A DNA stretch of 37,854 nucleotides from assembly GCA_937876095.1 (NCBI GenBank), contig CALFIE010000090.1, positions 1 through 37,854 on the forward strand. The letters run 5' to 3'. Position numbers and translations under genes: made by a program. Source of the DNA: an uncultured Flavobacteriales bacterium. GTDB taxonomy: Bacteria; Bacteroidota; Bacteroidia; Flavobacteriales; Weeksellaceae. Under the pieces are notes generated by a model. It worked only from the letters and a program-made list of their open reading frames with translations. It had not been told where the DNA came from and made no database searches. Numbering within the stretch: position 1 is the first letter of the stretch; each line of letters opens with the position of its first letter. Positions 7,852 through 15,837 of the stretch are shown here, in pieces.

Positions 7852-9558
7852 TTAAACCAACTTCATCACCACATTTTCACCTATTTTCTCCACTTTTACC
7901 AAATTGAGTTTGCTTAAATTTTTAGAAGTTTTGTCCCATTTTTTTCCAGAAAATTGCGACTGGTTTTTCACATCTGCTAATGACATTTCACCACCGTTTT
8001 TTTCCAAAATATCAAGAATAATCTTTTCGTCATCGCTCACTTCCAACTTCACGCTTCCTGCTTCCTGCTTCTCTGGTCGCATTTGCGGGAAGAATAACAC
8101 TTCTTGTATAGATGCATTATTGGTAAGAAACATAATCAAACGATCCATTCCAATTCCGAGACCCGAAGTTGGTGGCATTCCGTATTCCAAAGCACGCAAA
8201 AAATCTTGGTCTATAAACATTGCTTCATCATCACCACGTTCTGAAAGCGCCATTTGTGACTCGAAACGTTCTCTTTGATCGATAGGATCATTCAATTCCG
8301 AATATGCATTCGCAATTTCTTTTCCACAAACCATCAATTCAAATCTTTCTGTAAGACCTTCTTTGCTACGGTGTTTTTTGGTAAGAGGCGACATTTCTAT
8401 CGGATAATCGGTAATGAAAGTCGGTTGAATGAAGTTTCCTTCGCATTTTTCGCCAAAAATTTCATCGATGAGTTTTCCTTTTCCCATGGTTTCATCTACC
8501 TCAATTCCGATGGATTTTGCAAAATCGTACAATTCTTTCTCCGATTTTCCTGTAATATCAAAACCGGTGAATTTCAAAATCGCATCGGTCATCGAAATTC
8601 TTGGATAAGGCGCTTTGAAATCAATTTTATGTTCTCCGAATTGTGCTTCAGTTGTTCCGTTGACTTGCAATGCACAAAATTCCAACAATTTTTCGGTGAA
8701 ATTCATCATCCAATTGTAGTCTTTGTACGCCACATAAATTTCCATTGCCGTGAATTCTGGATTGTGCGTTCTGTCCATCCCTTCGTTACGGAAATTTTTA
8801 GAAAATTCGTAAACGCCATCAAAACCACCAACAATCAATCTTTTCAGATACAATTCATTGGCAATTCTTAAATAAAGCGGAATGTCTAAAGCATTGTGAT
8901 GTGTGATGAAAGGTCGCGCTGCAGCACCACCCGGAATTGCTTGCAAAATAGGAGTTTCTACCTCGAAATAACCTGCCTCATTGAAAAAAGTACGCATCGC
9001 ATTGAACAATTTTGTTCTTTTTACAAAAATTTCTTTTACGTGAGGATTTACCGTGAGATCAACATAACGTTGTCTGTAACGCAGTTCCGGATCGTTAAAA
9101 GCATCGTGCACTACTCCATTTTCGTCGGTTTTTGCTTGCGGAAGCGGACGAAGTGCTTTGGTTAAAAGTGTAAAATTTTCCACTTTTACAGTCATTTCAC
9201 CAACTTGTGTGTTGAAGAGTTCACCTTCGATACCAATGATATCACCAATATCTAAAAGATGTTTGTAAACCTCGTTATAAAGAGTTTTATCTTCACCTAG
9301 GCAAATTTCGTCTCTATTGAAGTACACCTGAATTTTACCTTCGGAATCTTGCAATTCGGCAAAACTTGCTTTACCCTGAATTCTTCGACTCATCAATCTG
9401 CCTGCAATTTTCACTTTTTTACCTTCAGAGAAATTTTCTTTGATGGTTTTGGTGGTATCAGAAATCACATATTCCTCTGCTGGAAAAGCGTTGATTCCCA
9501 TTTCTGTGAGTTTTTGCAGTTTTTCGCGACGGATAATTTCCTGTTCAGATAAAGACAT
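7852..9558 (-). CDS. lysS: Lysyl-tRNA synthetase, class II, with C-terminal extension
   Basis: 568 residues. It charges tRNA-Lys. An N-terminal OB-fold anticodon-binding domain (GRLMSRRIQGKASFAELQD) is followed by the class II catalytic core with motif 2 (FRNEGMDRTHNPEFT) and motif 3 (GLGIGMDRLIMFLTN). Bacterial LysS usually ends soon after motif 3 (about 490-505 residues). Here about 65 more residues follow (ILDILEKNGGEMSLADVKNQ...), which looks like a small winged-helix-type domain, an extension also known in other flavobacteria. The junction between core and extension (residues about 496-507) is encoded by five GAAG-type heptads. A TATTTTTG promoter box stands 24 bases before the ATG. Confidence 0.96.
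   Translation of the reverse strand: MSLSEQEIIRREKLQKLTEMGINAFPAEEYVISDTTKTIKENFSEGKKVKIAGRLMSRRIQGKASFAELQDSEGKIQVYFNRDEICLGEDKTLYNEVYKHLLDIGDIIGIEGELFNTQVGEMTVKVENFTLLTKALRPLPQAKTDENGVVHDAFNDPELRYRQRYVDLTVNPHVKEIFVKRTKLFNAMRTFFNEAGYFEVETPILQAIPGGAAARPFITHHNALDIPLYLRIANELYLKRLIVGGFDGVYEFSKNFRNEGMDRTHNPEFTAMEIYVAYKDYNWMMNFTEKLLEFCALQVNGTTEAQFGEHKIDFKAPYPRISMTDAILKFTGFDITGKSEKELYDFAKSIGIEVDETMGKGKLIDEIFGEKCEGNFIQPTFITDYPIEMSPLTKKHRSKEGLTERFELMVCGKEIANAYSELNDPIDQRERFESQMALSERGDDEAMFIDQDFLRALEYGMPPTSGLGIGMDRLIMFLTNNASIQEVLFFPQMRPEKQEAGSVKLEVSDDEKIILDILEKNGGEMSLADVKNQSQFSGKKWDKTSKNLSKLNLVKVEKIGENVVMKLV
8037..8071 (-). repeat. Five tandem GAAG-type heptads inside lysS
   Basis: On the minus strand 35 bases divide exactly into five seven-base units: GAAGCAG, GAAGCAG, GAAGCGT, GAAGTTG, GAAGTGA. 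They encode the linker between the catalytic core and the C-terminal extension of LysS. Purine-rich heptads of this kind resemble dispersed intergenic repeats of Chryseobacterium-like genomes (general knowledge). Confidence 0.6.
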
Positions 9559-9582
9559 TTTTATATATATTTTTTAGACTTG

Positions 9583-9590
9583 CAAAAATA
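9583..9590 (-). promoter_or_regulatory. -7 promoter box (TATTTTTG) of lysS
   Basis: Full match to TAnnTTTG, 24 bases before the lysS ATG. No good -33 TTG is visible. Confidence 0.6.
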
Positions 9591-9635
9591 GGGAATTTTT
9601 ATGAATTTTTTTTGAGTAAAACATGAATATATACA

Positions 9636-9662
9636 ATAAAAAAAGCAACCAAAAAGGTTGCT
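9636..9662 (-). terminator. Intrinsic terminator after the cytochrome c gene
   Basis: Perfect seven-base stem AGCAACC / GGTTGCT with a five-base loop, followed on the minus strand by a T-run. It lies about 26 bases past the stop codon of the frame-restored cytochrome gene (9688). Confidence 0.85.
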
Positions 9663-9713
9663 AACATTATCTTTAAAAATTTAGTACTTATTTCTTAAGC
9701 GATAGAATATATT

Positions 9714-10076
9714 TTACCATTTTTTTGCATTTTCTTTATCCATACCAGCGTGTGCTGACATCGGAACTTCACCCCAAACTCCACTTCCACCATTTACAAT
9801 TTTATCTGCTAATTTGTCGATATCAACATCGGTATATTTTGCAGCAACGTCGTTATATGCTGGTCCTACCAATTTTGCATCTTCTTTGTGACATGTTAAG
9901 CAATCTGATCCTGCAATAAGTGTTTTACCCTCTTCTTCTGGGGTTGCAGCAACTTTGTTTGCATTTACTTCGGTTGGTTCTGGTAACATTACATTACCTT
10001 CTTTTGGTTCTTCTTTTTTGGTGCAAGAAATCATAAAAAACACACCAAAAACTGCTGAGAAAAGTATTTTTTTCAT
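9714..10076 (-). CDS. Lipoprotein c-type cytochrome (C-terminus frameshifted as read)
   Basis: 120 residues as read. A lipoprotein signal peptide (MKKILFSAVFGVFFMISC, lipid Cys18) is followed by a charged linker and a monohaem class I cytochrome domain. Haem binding is by CLTCH (Cys59, Cys62, His63), and the probable axial ligand is Met106 in GEVPMSAHAGM. It is probably a membrane-anchored periplasmic electron carrier. The frame ends ...NAKKW-stop after a run of seven A. With eight A the frame would continue KKMVKYILSLKK and stop at 9688, which is exactly the usual last helix of this family. Either the run lost one base (or was misread), or the protein is really clipped by ten residues. The open frame extends upstream to 10145, but the lipoprotein start at 10076 and the promoter at 10094-10122 decide the start. 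Confidence 0.9.
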   Translation of the reverse strand: MKKILFSAVFGVFFMISCTKKEEPKEGNVMLPEPTEVNANKVAATPEEEGKTLIAGSDCLTCHKEDAKLVGPAYNDVAAKYTDVDIDKLADKIVNGGSGVWGEVPMSAHAGMDKENAKKW

Positions 10077-10093
10077 TTTAAAAAAATTTTTTA

Positions 10094-10122
10094 CAAAAAT
10101 AAAAAACTTAAGGCTAACCAAA
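10094..10122 (-). promoter_or_regulatory. Promoter of the cytochrome c gene (TTTG-N17-TATTTTTG)
   Basis: Minus strand: TTTG at 10119-10122, a 17-base spacer, and TATTTTTG at 10094-10101, a full Bacteroidetes-type promoter. The ATG follows 17 bases later. Confidence 0.75.
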
Positions 10123-10176
10123 TTATGATTGTAGTCGTAAATCAAGATGATATTTATTTTCTATTAAAAATTTTAA

Positions 10177-10184
10177 TACCTTTG
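10177..10184 (+). promoter_or_regulatory. -7 promoter box (TACCTTTG) at the head of the metal-efflux block
   Basis: Full match to TAnnTTTG, 18 bases before the GTG at 10203. No clear -33 TTG is present. It may serve the downstream genes as well. Confidence 0.5.
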
Positions 10185-10202
10185 TCAGTATCAATTTTTG
10201 TT

Positions 10203-10589
10203 GTGAAAAAACACCTCGCTTATTTTCTATTAATAGTTTATCTCTTTAGTTTTACAGAGACCAAACAATTGTTCAAAACTGCGAACTTGGTAGAGCATTT
10301 TATTTTGCACAAAGCAAAAAATCCTGATTTTTCGGTATATGCGTTTTTCAAGATGCATTATTTTGACAAAACTGTGAAAGATGCTGATTACAAAGAGGAT
10401 ATGAAACTCCCCTTCAAAACACACGATTGTTATGCAGTAAGCGTTAACCTTGCTACTCCACCCAAAATTTTTGAATTTTCTTTTGAATGCAGGAAACTTT
10501 TTTTAGAAAAAAAGCAGCATTTCACCTATTCAGAAAGTTATACTTCTTCTAAAATTTCCTCGGTTTTTCGTCCTCCGATTGTAGGTTAA
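10203..10589 (+). CDS. Small secreted protein of unknown function at the head of the RND efflux block
   Basis: 128 residues from a GTG at 10203. The start MKKHLAYFLLIVYLFSF is a signal peptide, and the box at 10177-10184 lies just upstream. The frame is open to an ATG at 10125, but that longer form would start before the promoter. The mature part has LVEHFILHKAKNPDF, then MKLPFKTHDC, a second Cys in FECRKL, and ends SSVFRPPIVG. I recognise the pattern (LVEHF...MKLPFK...C...PP near the end) as that of small uncharacterised Bacteroidetes proteins found beside metal-efflux genes; this is from memory. The several His and two Cys could bind metal, which is inference only. It is followed at 90 bases by the membrane protein gene. 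Confidence 0.72.
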   Translation: MKKHLAYFLLIVYLFSFTETKQLFKTANLVEHFILHKAKNPDFSVYAFFKMHYFDKTVKDADYKEDMKLPFKTHDCYAVSVNLATPPKIFEFSFECRKLFLEKKQHFTYSESYTSSKISSVFRPPIVG

Positions 10590-10678
10590 TTTCTTAATTT
10601 TTTGTAAAATCTTTTTATTAATTTTTCATTAATGAATAGATGAAACTATTGTTAGAATTAACTTAAAAATCGAAAAAA

Positions 10679-11203
10679 ATGAATAATGCACACTTGCATT
10701 TGGTAGTCAACCATTTGCCAATTATATTTCCTGTTGTAGGAATAATCTTACTATTAATCGGGATTTTCACCAAATCCGATGTTTCTAAAAGAAATGCGTA
10801 CTTAGTTTTTATTTTGGGCGCAATTGCATCTATTATCGCAATGCTAACTGGCGAAAACGCCGAAGAATCTATAGAACACCTTGCAGGAATTTCTGAAAAC
10901 GCCATCAATTTGCACGAAGAAAGTGCCGAAACTTTTGCTGCAATTTCTTATTTTTTAGGAGCAATATCCTTATTTTCTTTGATAGCCAATTTTAAAAATT
11001 GGGCGTTTTCAAAATTTTTGCCATTTGTTACCCTTGTTTTTGCACTAATTACGATGTTTTTTGCTTCGCAAACTGGTAATTCTGGTGGTGAAATTCGCCA
11101 TTCGGAAATCAAAAACGGGGTTGCTGCACAAAATGGTAACCAAAATGAAAATACCACAGAGAAAACAGAAAAAACTCCTGATAAAGACGAAGACGACGAT
11201 TAA
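10679..11203 (+). CDS. Four-helix membrane protein, DUF2231-like
   Basis: 174 residues with four hydrophobic helices at about 12-31, 41-60, 86-106 and 112-132. A His-rich first helix (HLHLVVNHLPI), a loop with ENAINLHEESAETF, a conserved-looking GGEIRHSE after helix 4, and a low-complexity Thr/Glu/Asp tail follow. The HLHLVVNHLPI start resembles DUF2231-type membrane proteins, in which paired histidines may hold haem or metal. That assignment is tentative. It lies in line with the small secreted protein upstream and the RND pump downstream, but a hairpin at 11217-11259 separates it from czcA. Confidence 0.8.
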   Translation: MNNAHLHLVVNHLPIIFPVVGIILLLIGIFTKSDVSKRNAYLVFILGAIASIIAMLTGENAEESIEHLAGISENAINLHEESAETFAAISYFLGAISLFSLIANFKNWAFSKFLPFVTLVFALITMFFASQTGNSGGEIRHSEIKNGVAAQNGNQNENTTEKTEKTPDKDEDDD

Positions 11204-11216
11204 TACAGGGTTTTAT

Positions 11217-11264
11217 TTCAACTTTGTCATCATAAAAATATGGGCAAAGTTGAATTTTTATGAT
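11217..11264 (+). terminator. Terminator-like hairpin interlocked with a second inverted repeat, before czcA
   Basis: Arm A (11217-11226, TTCAACTTTG) pairs perfectly with A' (11245-11254), and five T follow, so this could be a terminator for the membrane protein gene. A second perfect 11-base pair, B (11229-11239, ATCATAAAAAT) with B' (11254-11264), is interleaved in the order A-B-A'-B'. The two therefore form either a pseudoknot or two competing structures. The czcA ATG is 31 bases further on. Confidence 0.6.
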
Positions 11265-11295
11265 TAAAATCTTCTAATTTTTAAAATTTTCATTA

Positions 11296-14200
11296 ATGTT
11301 AAATAAAATCATAGAATTTTCTATCAAGAACAAATTCATCATTGGTTTGTGTACGCTGTTTCTGATAATTTTCGGATTATTTGAACTGAAAAAACTACCA
11401 ATAGATGCGGTTCCTGATATTACGGATAATCAGGTGCAAATCATCACGTCATCTCCAAGTTTGGGTGCTCCTGATATCGAAAAATTCATCACTTTTCCGC
11501 TAGAACAAGCTAATAGCAACATTGCAGGAATCAAACAAATCCGCAGTTTCTCCAGATTTGGACTTTCGGTGATCACGATTGTTTTTGATGATGATGTGAA
11601 TCTGTTTTTGGCTCGTCAACAAGTTGCAGAGCGACTTCAGCAAGTTTCCAAAGATATTCCTACAGATTTGGGAGTTCCACAAATGGCGCCCATCACAACT
11701 GGACTTGGCGAAATTTATCAGTATGTAGTAAGACCAAAAAAAGGCTACGAACATCGCTACAGTCCTATGCAACTTCGCACCATACAAGATTGGGTGGTTC
11801 GCAGACAACTTTTGGGTGTAGAAGGAGTTGCAGATGTTGCAAGTTTTGGTGGTGACCTTAAGCAATATGAAGTTGCGGTAAATCCTGCACAACTGAAATC
11901 TGTAGGTGTTACTATGAAGGAATTGTTTGATGCACTGCAAAAAAACAACCAAAATACAGGTGGTGCTTATATAGAAAAAGGGGCAACTGTACAATTCATT
12001 AGAACCGAAGGTTTGGTTGGCAAAATAGAGGATATAGAAAATACGGTCATCAAAAATTTACCAGATGGTACTCCAATTTTGGTAAAAAATGTAGGAAAAG
12101 TTCAGTACGGAAAAGCTATTAGATATGGCGCAATGACATATAATGGAGAGCAAGAAGTTGCAGGTGCAGTTGTGATGATGCTGAAAGGTGCCAATTCTAA
12201 TGTGGTGATAGATAAAGTGAAAAACAGAATAGATGAAATCCAGAAAACCTTACCAGAAGGTGTGAAAATAGACGCGTTTCTAGACCGTACCAAAATGGTG
12301 AACAATTCCATTCACACCGTTTCTAAAAATTTGCTGGAAGGTGCATTGATTGTAGTTTTTGTACTGGTCTTGTTTTTAGGAAATTTCAGGGCTGGATTTT
12401 TGGTGGCATCTGTAATTCCATTAGCAATGCTTTTTGCCATTATTATGATGAATTTGTTCGGTGTTTCTGGAAATCTGATGAGTTTAGGTGCGCTGGATTT
12501 TGGGCTAATTGTAGACGGTGCAGTAATTATAGTAGAAGCAGTGCTCCATAGATTGCACCATCTGAAAAAACTTGATCATCGTACGATTTCACAAGAATAT
12601 ATGAACAAAGAAGTGGCTTCTTCTGCCGGAAAAATGATGAATTCTGCAGTTTTTGGGCAAATTATAATTTTGATTGTGTATTTACCAATCCTTACTTTAC
12701 AAGGAATTGAAGGCAAAATGTTCAAACCAATGGCTCAAACTGTTGCATTTGCTTTGCTTGGTGCGTTTTTGCTTTCACTCACCTATATTCCGATGATGTC
12801 AACACTGGTTTTATCTAAAAAAATTGATACCAAAAAAACTTTTTCGGATAAAATGATGGAAAAAATAGAAAACGTCTACCGAAACACCTTAAATAAAATT
12901 TTGAAATTTTCTAATGCCCTATTTTTTGGTGTTTTGGCGCTTTTTGCAGTTGCACTATTTGTACTTTCTACTTTGGGTGGCGAATTTATCCCAAGTTTAC
13001 CAGAAGGTGATTTTGCTGTTGATACCCGATTATTACCAGGAAGTAACCTGAAAACCAGTACCGATGCTGTTTTGCAAGCCGAAAGAATTTTATTAAAGAA
13101 ATTTCCTGAAATTAGAAAAGTGGTCGGCAAAACTGGGAGTTCAGAAATACCAACCGATCCTATGCCAATAGAAGCAAGCGATGTAATGATTATTCTGAAA
13201 GATAAATCTGAATGGACTTCTGCAGATAATTACAACGATTTGGCAGAAAAAATGAGCAACGAACTCAAAAAAAATATGATCGGAGTAACTTTCTCTTTTC
13301 AATATCCGGTTGCAATGCGTTTCAATGAACTAATGACAGGAGCACGACAAGATGTGGTTTGCAAAATTTTTGGTGAAAATCTGGATACGCTGAAAGTATA
13401 TGCCAACAAATTGGGCGACATTTCCAAAAAAATTGAAGGAGCACAAAATATCTATGTAGAGCCAATTTCTGGGATGCCCCAAATTGTAATTTCCTATAAT
13501 AGAAATGCGATTGCACAATATGGTCTCAGTGTTTCAGATATTAACCAAACAGTAAATACCGCATTTGCAGGACAAACAACAGGTGCAGTGTATGAAGGTG
13601 AAAAGAAATTCGATTTGGTGGTAAGATTAGATGGTGACCAACGCAAAAATATTGCAGATGTTCAAAATCTGCTGATTTCATCGCCATTTGGAATAGATAT
13701 TCCGCTAAGTTCCCTTGCAAAAGTAGAACTGAAAGAAAGCGTTAACCAAATTCAGCGGGAAAATACACAACGCAGAATCATCGTTGGTTTCAACGTCAGA
13801 AACCGAGATATACAATCTACGGTGGAAGATTTACAAAAAAATGTAGATCAAAAACTGAAACTTCCAACTGGATATTTTGTGAAATATGGTGGTACTTTTG
13901 AGAATTTGCAGCAAGCGAAAACCAGACTGTCTATCGCAGTTCCTGCCTCACTTTTATTGATATTATTGATGTTGTATTTCGCCTTTCAAAACATCAAATA
14001 CGCCTTGCTGATTTTCTCGGCAATTCCATTGTCGGCAATTGGTGGTATTTTATCACTTTGGATTCGGGATATGCCATTTTCGATTTCTGCAGGAGTCGGA
14101 TTCATCGCACTTTTCGGAGTTGCGGTACTCAACGGAATTGTTCTGGTTGCAGAATTTAACCGACAATTGGAAACCAACCAAAATCTGGAAGAAGCCGTAA

Positions 14201-14460
14201 AAAATGGCGCAAATAGCAGACTTAGACCAGTTCTGATGACAGCTTTTGTGGCATCTCTCGGATTTTTACCAATGGCAATTAGCAACGGAGAAGGTGCAGA
14301 AGTACAGCGTCCGCTTGCAACGGTCGTCATTGGTGGTTTGTTGCTCGCAACGTATCTCACTTTATATCTTTTGCCGGTAATGTATATTTGGTTTGAAAAA
14401 CATTTCCCCCAAAAACAAAGCAAATTGGAGGAATTAAATAATGATGAATACCAATTATAA
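11296..14460 (+). CDS. czcA: CzcA/CusA family heavy-metal efflux RND transporter
   Basis: 1054 residues, the inner-membrane proton-driven pump of a tripartite metal exporter. It has the usual layout: first helix near residues 12-32, a large periplasmic loop, a helix bundle around 340-510, a second loop, and a second bundle at about 870-1040. The fourth-helix signature reads DFGLIVDGAVIIVE (residues 401-414), the form with DFG and DGA seen in divalent-cation (Co/Zn/Cd/Ni) pumps rather than the AIG/DAA form of Cu/Ag pumps. The usual Asn after the final Glu is Ala here. The TolC-type channel is a separate gene (some Bacteroidetes fuse it). It is followed by channel and adaptor genes, so the block encodes a complete tripartite pump. 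Confidence 0.94.
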   Translation: MLNKIIEFSIKNKFIIGLCTLFLIIFGLFELKKLPIDAVPDITDNQVQIITSSPSLGAPDIEKFITFPLEQANSNIAGIKQIRSFSRFGLSVITIVFDDDVNLFLARQQVAERLQQVSKDIPTDLGVPQMAPITTGLGEIYQYVVRPKKGYEHRYSPMQLRTIQDWVVRRQLLGVEGVADVASFGGDLKQYEVAVNPAQLKSVGVTMKELFDALQKNNQNTGGAYIEKGATVQFIRTEGLVGKIEDIENTVIKNLPDGTPILVKNVGKVQYGKAIRYGAMTYNGEQEVAGAVVMMLKGANSNVVIDKVKNRIDEIQKTLPEGVKIDAFLDRTKMVNNSIHTVSKNLLEGALIVVFVLVLFLGNFRAGFLVASVIPLAMLFAIIMMNLFGVSGNLMSLGALDFGLIVDGAVIIVEAVLHRLHHLKKLDHRTISQEYMNKEVASSAGKMMNSAVFGQIIILIVYLPILTLQGIEGKMFKPMAQTVAFALLGAFLLSLTYIPMMSTLVLSKKIDTKKTFSDKMMEKIENVYRNTLNKILKFSNALFFGVLALFAVALFVLSTLGGEFIPSLPEGDFAVDTRLLPGSNLKTSTDAVLQAERILLKKFPEIRKVVGKTGSSEIPTDPMPIEASDVMIILKDKSEWTSADNYNDLAEKMSNELKKNMIGVTFSFQYPVAMRFNELMTGARQDVVCKIFGENLDTLKVYANKLGDISKKIEGAQNIYVEPISGMPQIVISYNRNAIAQYGLSVSDINQTVNTAFAGQTTGAVYEGEKKFDLVVRLDGDQRKNIADVQNLLISSPFGIDIPLSSLAKVELKESVNQIQRENTQRRIIVGFNVRNRDIQSTVEDLQKNVDQKLKLPTGYFVKYGGTFENLQQAKTRLSIAVPASLLLILLMLYFAFQNIKYALLIFSAIPLSAIGGILSLWIRDMPFSISAGVGFIALFGVAVLNGIVLVAEFNRQLETNQNLEEAVKNGANSRLRPVLMTAFVASLGFLPMAISNGEGAEVQRPLATVVIGGLLLATYLTLYLLPVMYIWFEKHFPQKQSKLEELNNDEYQL

Positions 14461-14547
14461 ACGATAATTGAATCTTTGCCTCTGAAAAAAATAATTTTAA
14501 AGGAATCTGCGAATCTTCGATTTGGGAACTTAAAAATATTTTCAAAC

Positions 14548-14584
14548 ATATAAAAAATCTTTGCGCTCTTTGCGTTAAAAAAAA
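14548..14584 (+). repeat. Short TCTTTGCG repeat in the czcA-tolC gap
   Basis: The gap contains two adjacent TCTTTGCG units followed by a long A-run, just before the next ATG. Similar CTTTGCG tandem units are common between genes in flavobacteria (general knowledge). The rest of the 129-base gap shows nothing clear. Confidence 0.4.
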
Positions 14585-14589
14585 ATAAA

Positions 14590-15810
14590 ATGAATACAAA
14601 ATTTTTAAAAATAATCTTATTTTTAGTTTTCGAGATTGGTTTTTCGCAAACGCCAATTTCATTGGAAACCGCTGTTGAAAAAGCCTATAAAAACAACCTG
14701 CAACTAAAATCAGGTGCGTTGAAAATCAATTACCATCAGCAAATGAAAAATGCGGTGATAAACGTAGATCCACTCAATATTTCGGGTGAAATTGGACAGA
14801 TTAATTCAGCGTATGTTGATAATAAAATATCAGTGAATCAAACCATCAGATTGCCAAAATTTTATAAAACCCAAAAATTGGTTTTAGCAGAAGAATACAA
14901 AAATTCTATTCTAAATTTGGAACTCCAAAAATGGCAACTAAAACGCGAAATTTCGTTGTTGTACAACGAGCTGAACTTCTTCGACGAAAAGAAAAAACTG
15001 CTAAAAAAAGCAGACAGTATTTTCAGTAATTATTACCAGAAAGCTGAACTCCGTTTAAAAAAAGGTGAAAGCAATTTACTGGAAAAAGCAACCTCAGAAA
15101 ATCTGCGCAGTCAAGCAGAAATGCAACTGAAATCTTTAGAAAAAGAAAAAGAAATTGCCACTCAGAAATTGAGTTTTTTAATTAATGACGGTCAATTATA
15201 TGAAAACGAAAAAGCGACTTTTTCTGTCTTCGATTTCAAAAATTTTAATGAAAATTACGCAGGAAATCCAATCGTTTTGCAACAATTAGAACAAGAAAAA
15301 AACATACAAAATGCCAAACTTTTGGCAGAAAAATCGAAACTTTTGCCGAGTTTTAATTTTGGTATTAATTCTACATCTATGTATGGTAATGGAGCCGACA
15401 ATCAGTTCTACGAACGTTCCAGGAGATTTCAATCGGGGATGATTGGTATTGGTTTGCCGATTTTCAATTCGGGGCAAAAATCGGTGATTGAAGCACAAAA
15501 AATTAATCAACAAATTGCCGAAAACAACTATCAATTGGAATTAATGAACCTCAAAAATCTATATGCACAACATTTTGGGAACTACCAAAACCTGCAAGAA
15601 GAAATCACCTATTACCAAAAAACGGGTATTAAAAACAGTAATGACATTCTGAAAACTGCTCAAAATCAGTATTTCAATGGGGAAATCAATTATCTGGAAT
15701 GGACTCTTTTGGTGACACAAGCATTAGAAATACAAAATAAATATCTGGATCGACTAAAAGAACTCAATGATAAAATTATAGAACTTAACTCTATAAAAAG
15801 TGAAAAATAA
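14590..15810 (+). CDS. TolC family outer-membrane efflux protein (CzcC-like)
   Basis: 406 residues with a signal peptide (MNTKFLKIILFLVFEIGFSQ). It is a long alpha-helical protein rich in Gln, Asn, Lys and Glu, with the internal duplication expected of TolC channels (start SLETAVEKAYKNNLQLKSG; second half FYERSRRFQSGMIGIGLPIF then ...AEAQKIN-type helices). It should form the outer-membrane and periplasmic tunnel of the RND exporter encoded by its neighbours. At this length it is close to other CzcC-type proteins. It lies 129 bases after the pump gene and 108 bases before the adaptor gene. Confidence 0.9.
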   Translation: MNTKFLKIILFLVFEIGFSQTPISLETAVEKAYKNNLQLKSGALKINYHQQMKNAVINVDPLNISGEIGQINSAYVDNKISVNQTIRLPKFYKTQKLVLAEEYKNSILNLELQKWQLKREISLLYNELNFFDEKKKLLKKADSIFSNYYQKAELRLKKGESNLLEKATSENLRSQAEMQLKSLEKEKEIATQKLSFLINDGQLYENEKATFSVFDFKNFNENYAGNPIVLQQLEQEKNIQNAKLLAEKSKLLPSFNFGINSTSMYGNGADNQFYERSRRFQSGMIGIGLPIFNSGQKSVIEAQKINQQIAENNYQLELMNLKNLYAQHFGNYQNLQEEITYYQKTGIKNSNDILKTAQNQYFNGEINYLEWTLLVTQALEIQNKYLDRLKELNDKIIELNSIKSEK

Positions 15811-15837
15811 TTGGAAGTCAAAAGTCGAACTATCAAA

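Noticed and set aside
8275..8871. 198-codon open frame on the plus strand opposite lysS
   Set aside because: Shadow of the lysS coding strand, with no start context and a Phe/Cys/His-rich composition typical of antisense frames. Similar long frames opposite gyrB, czcA and priA were rejected for the same reason.
10077..10145. 23-codon N-terminal extension of the cytochrome c frame
   Set aside because: It lies over the gene's promoter and would bury the lipoprotein signal peptide that starts at 10076.
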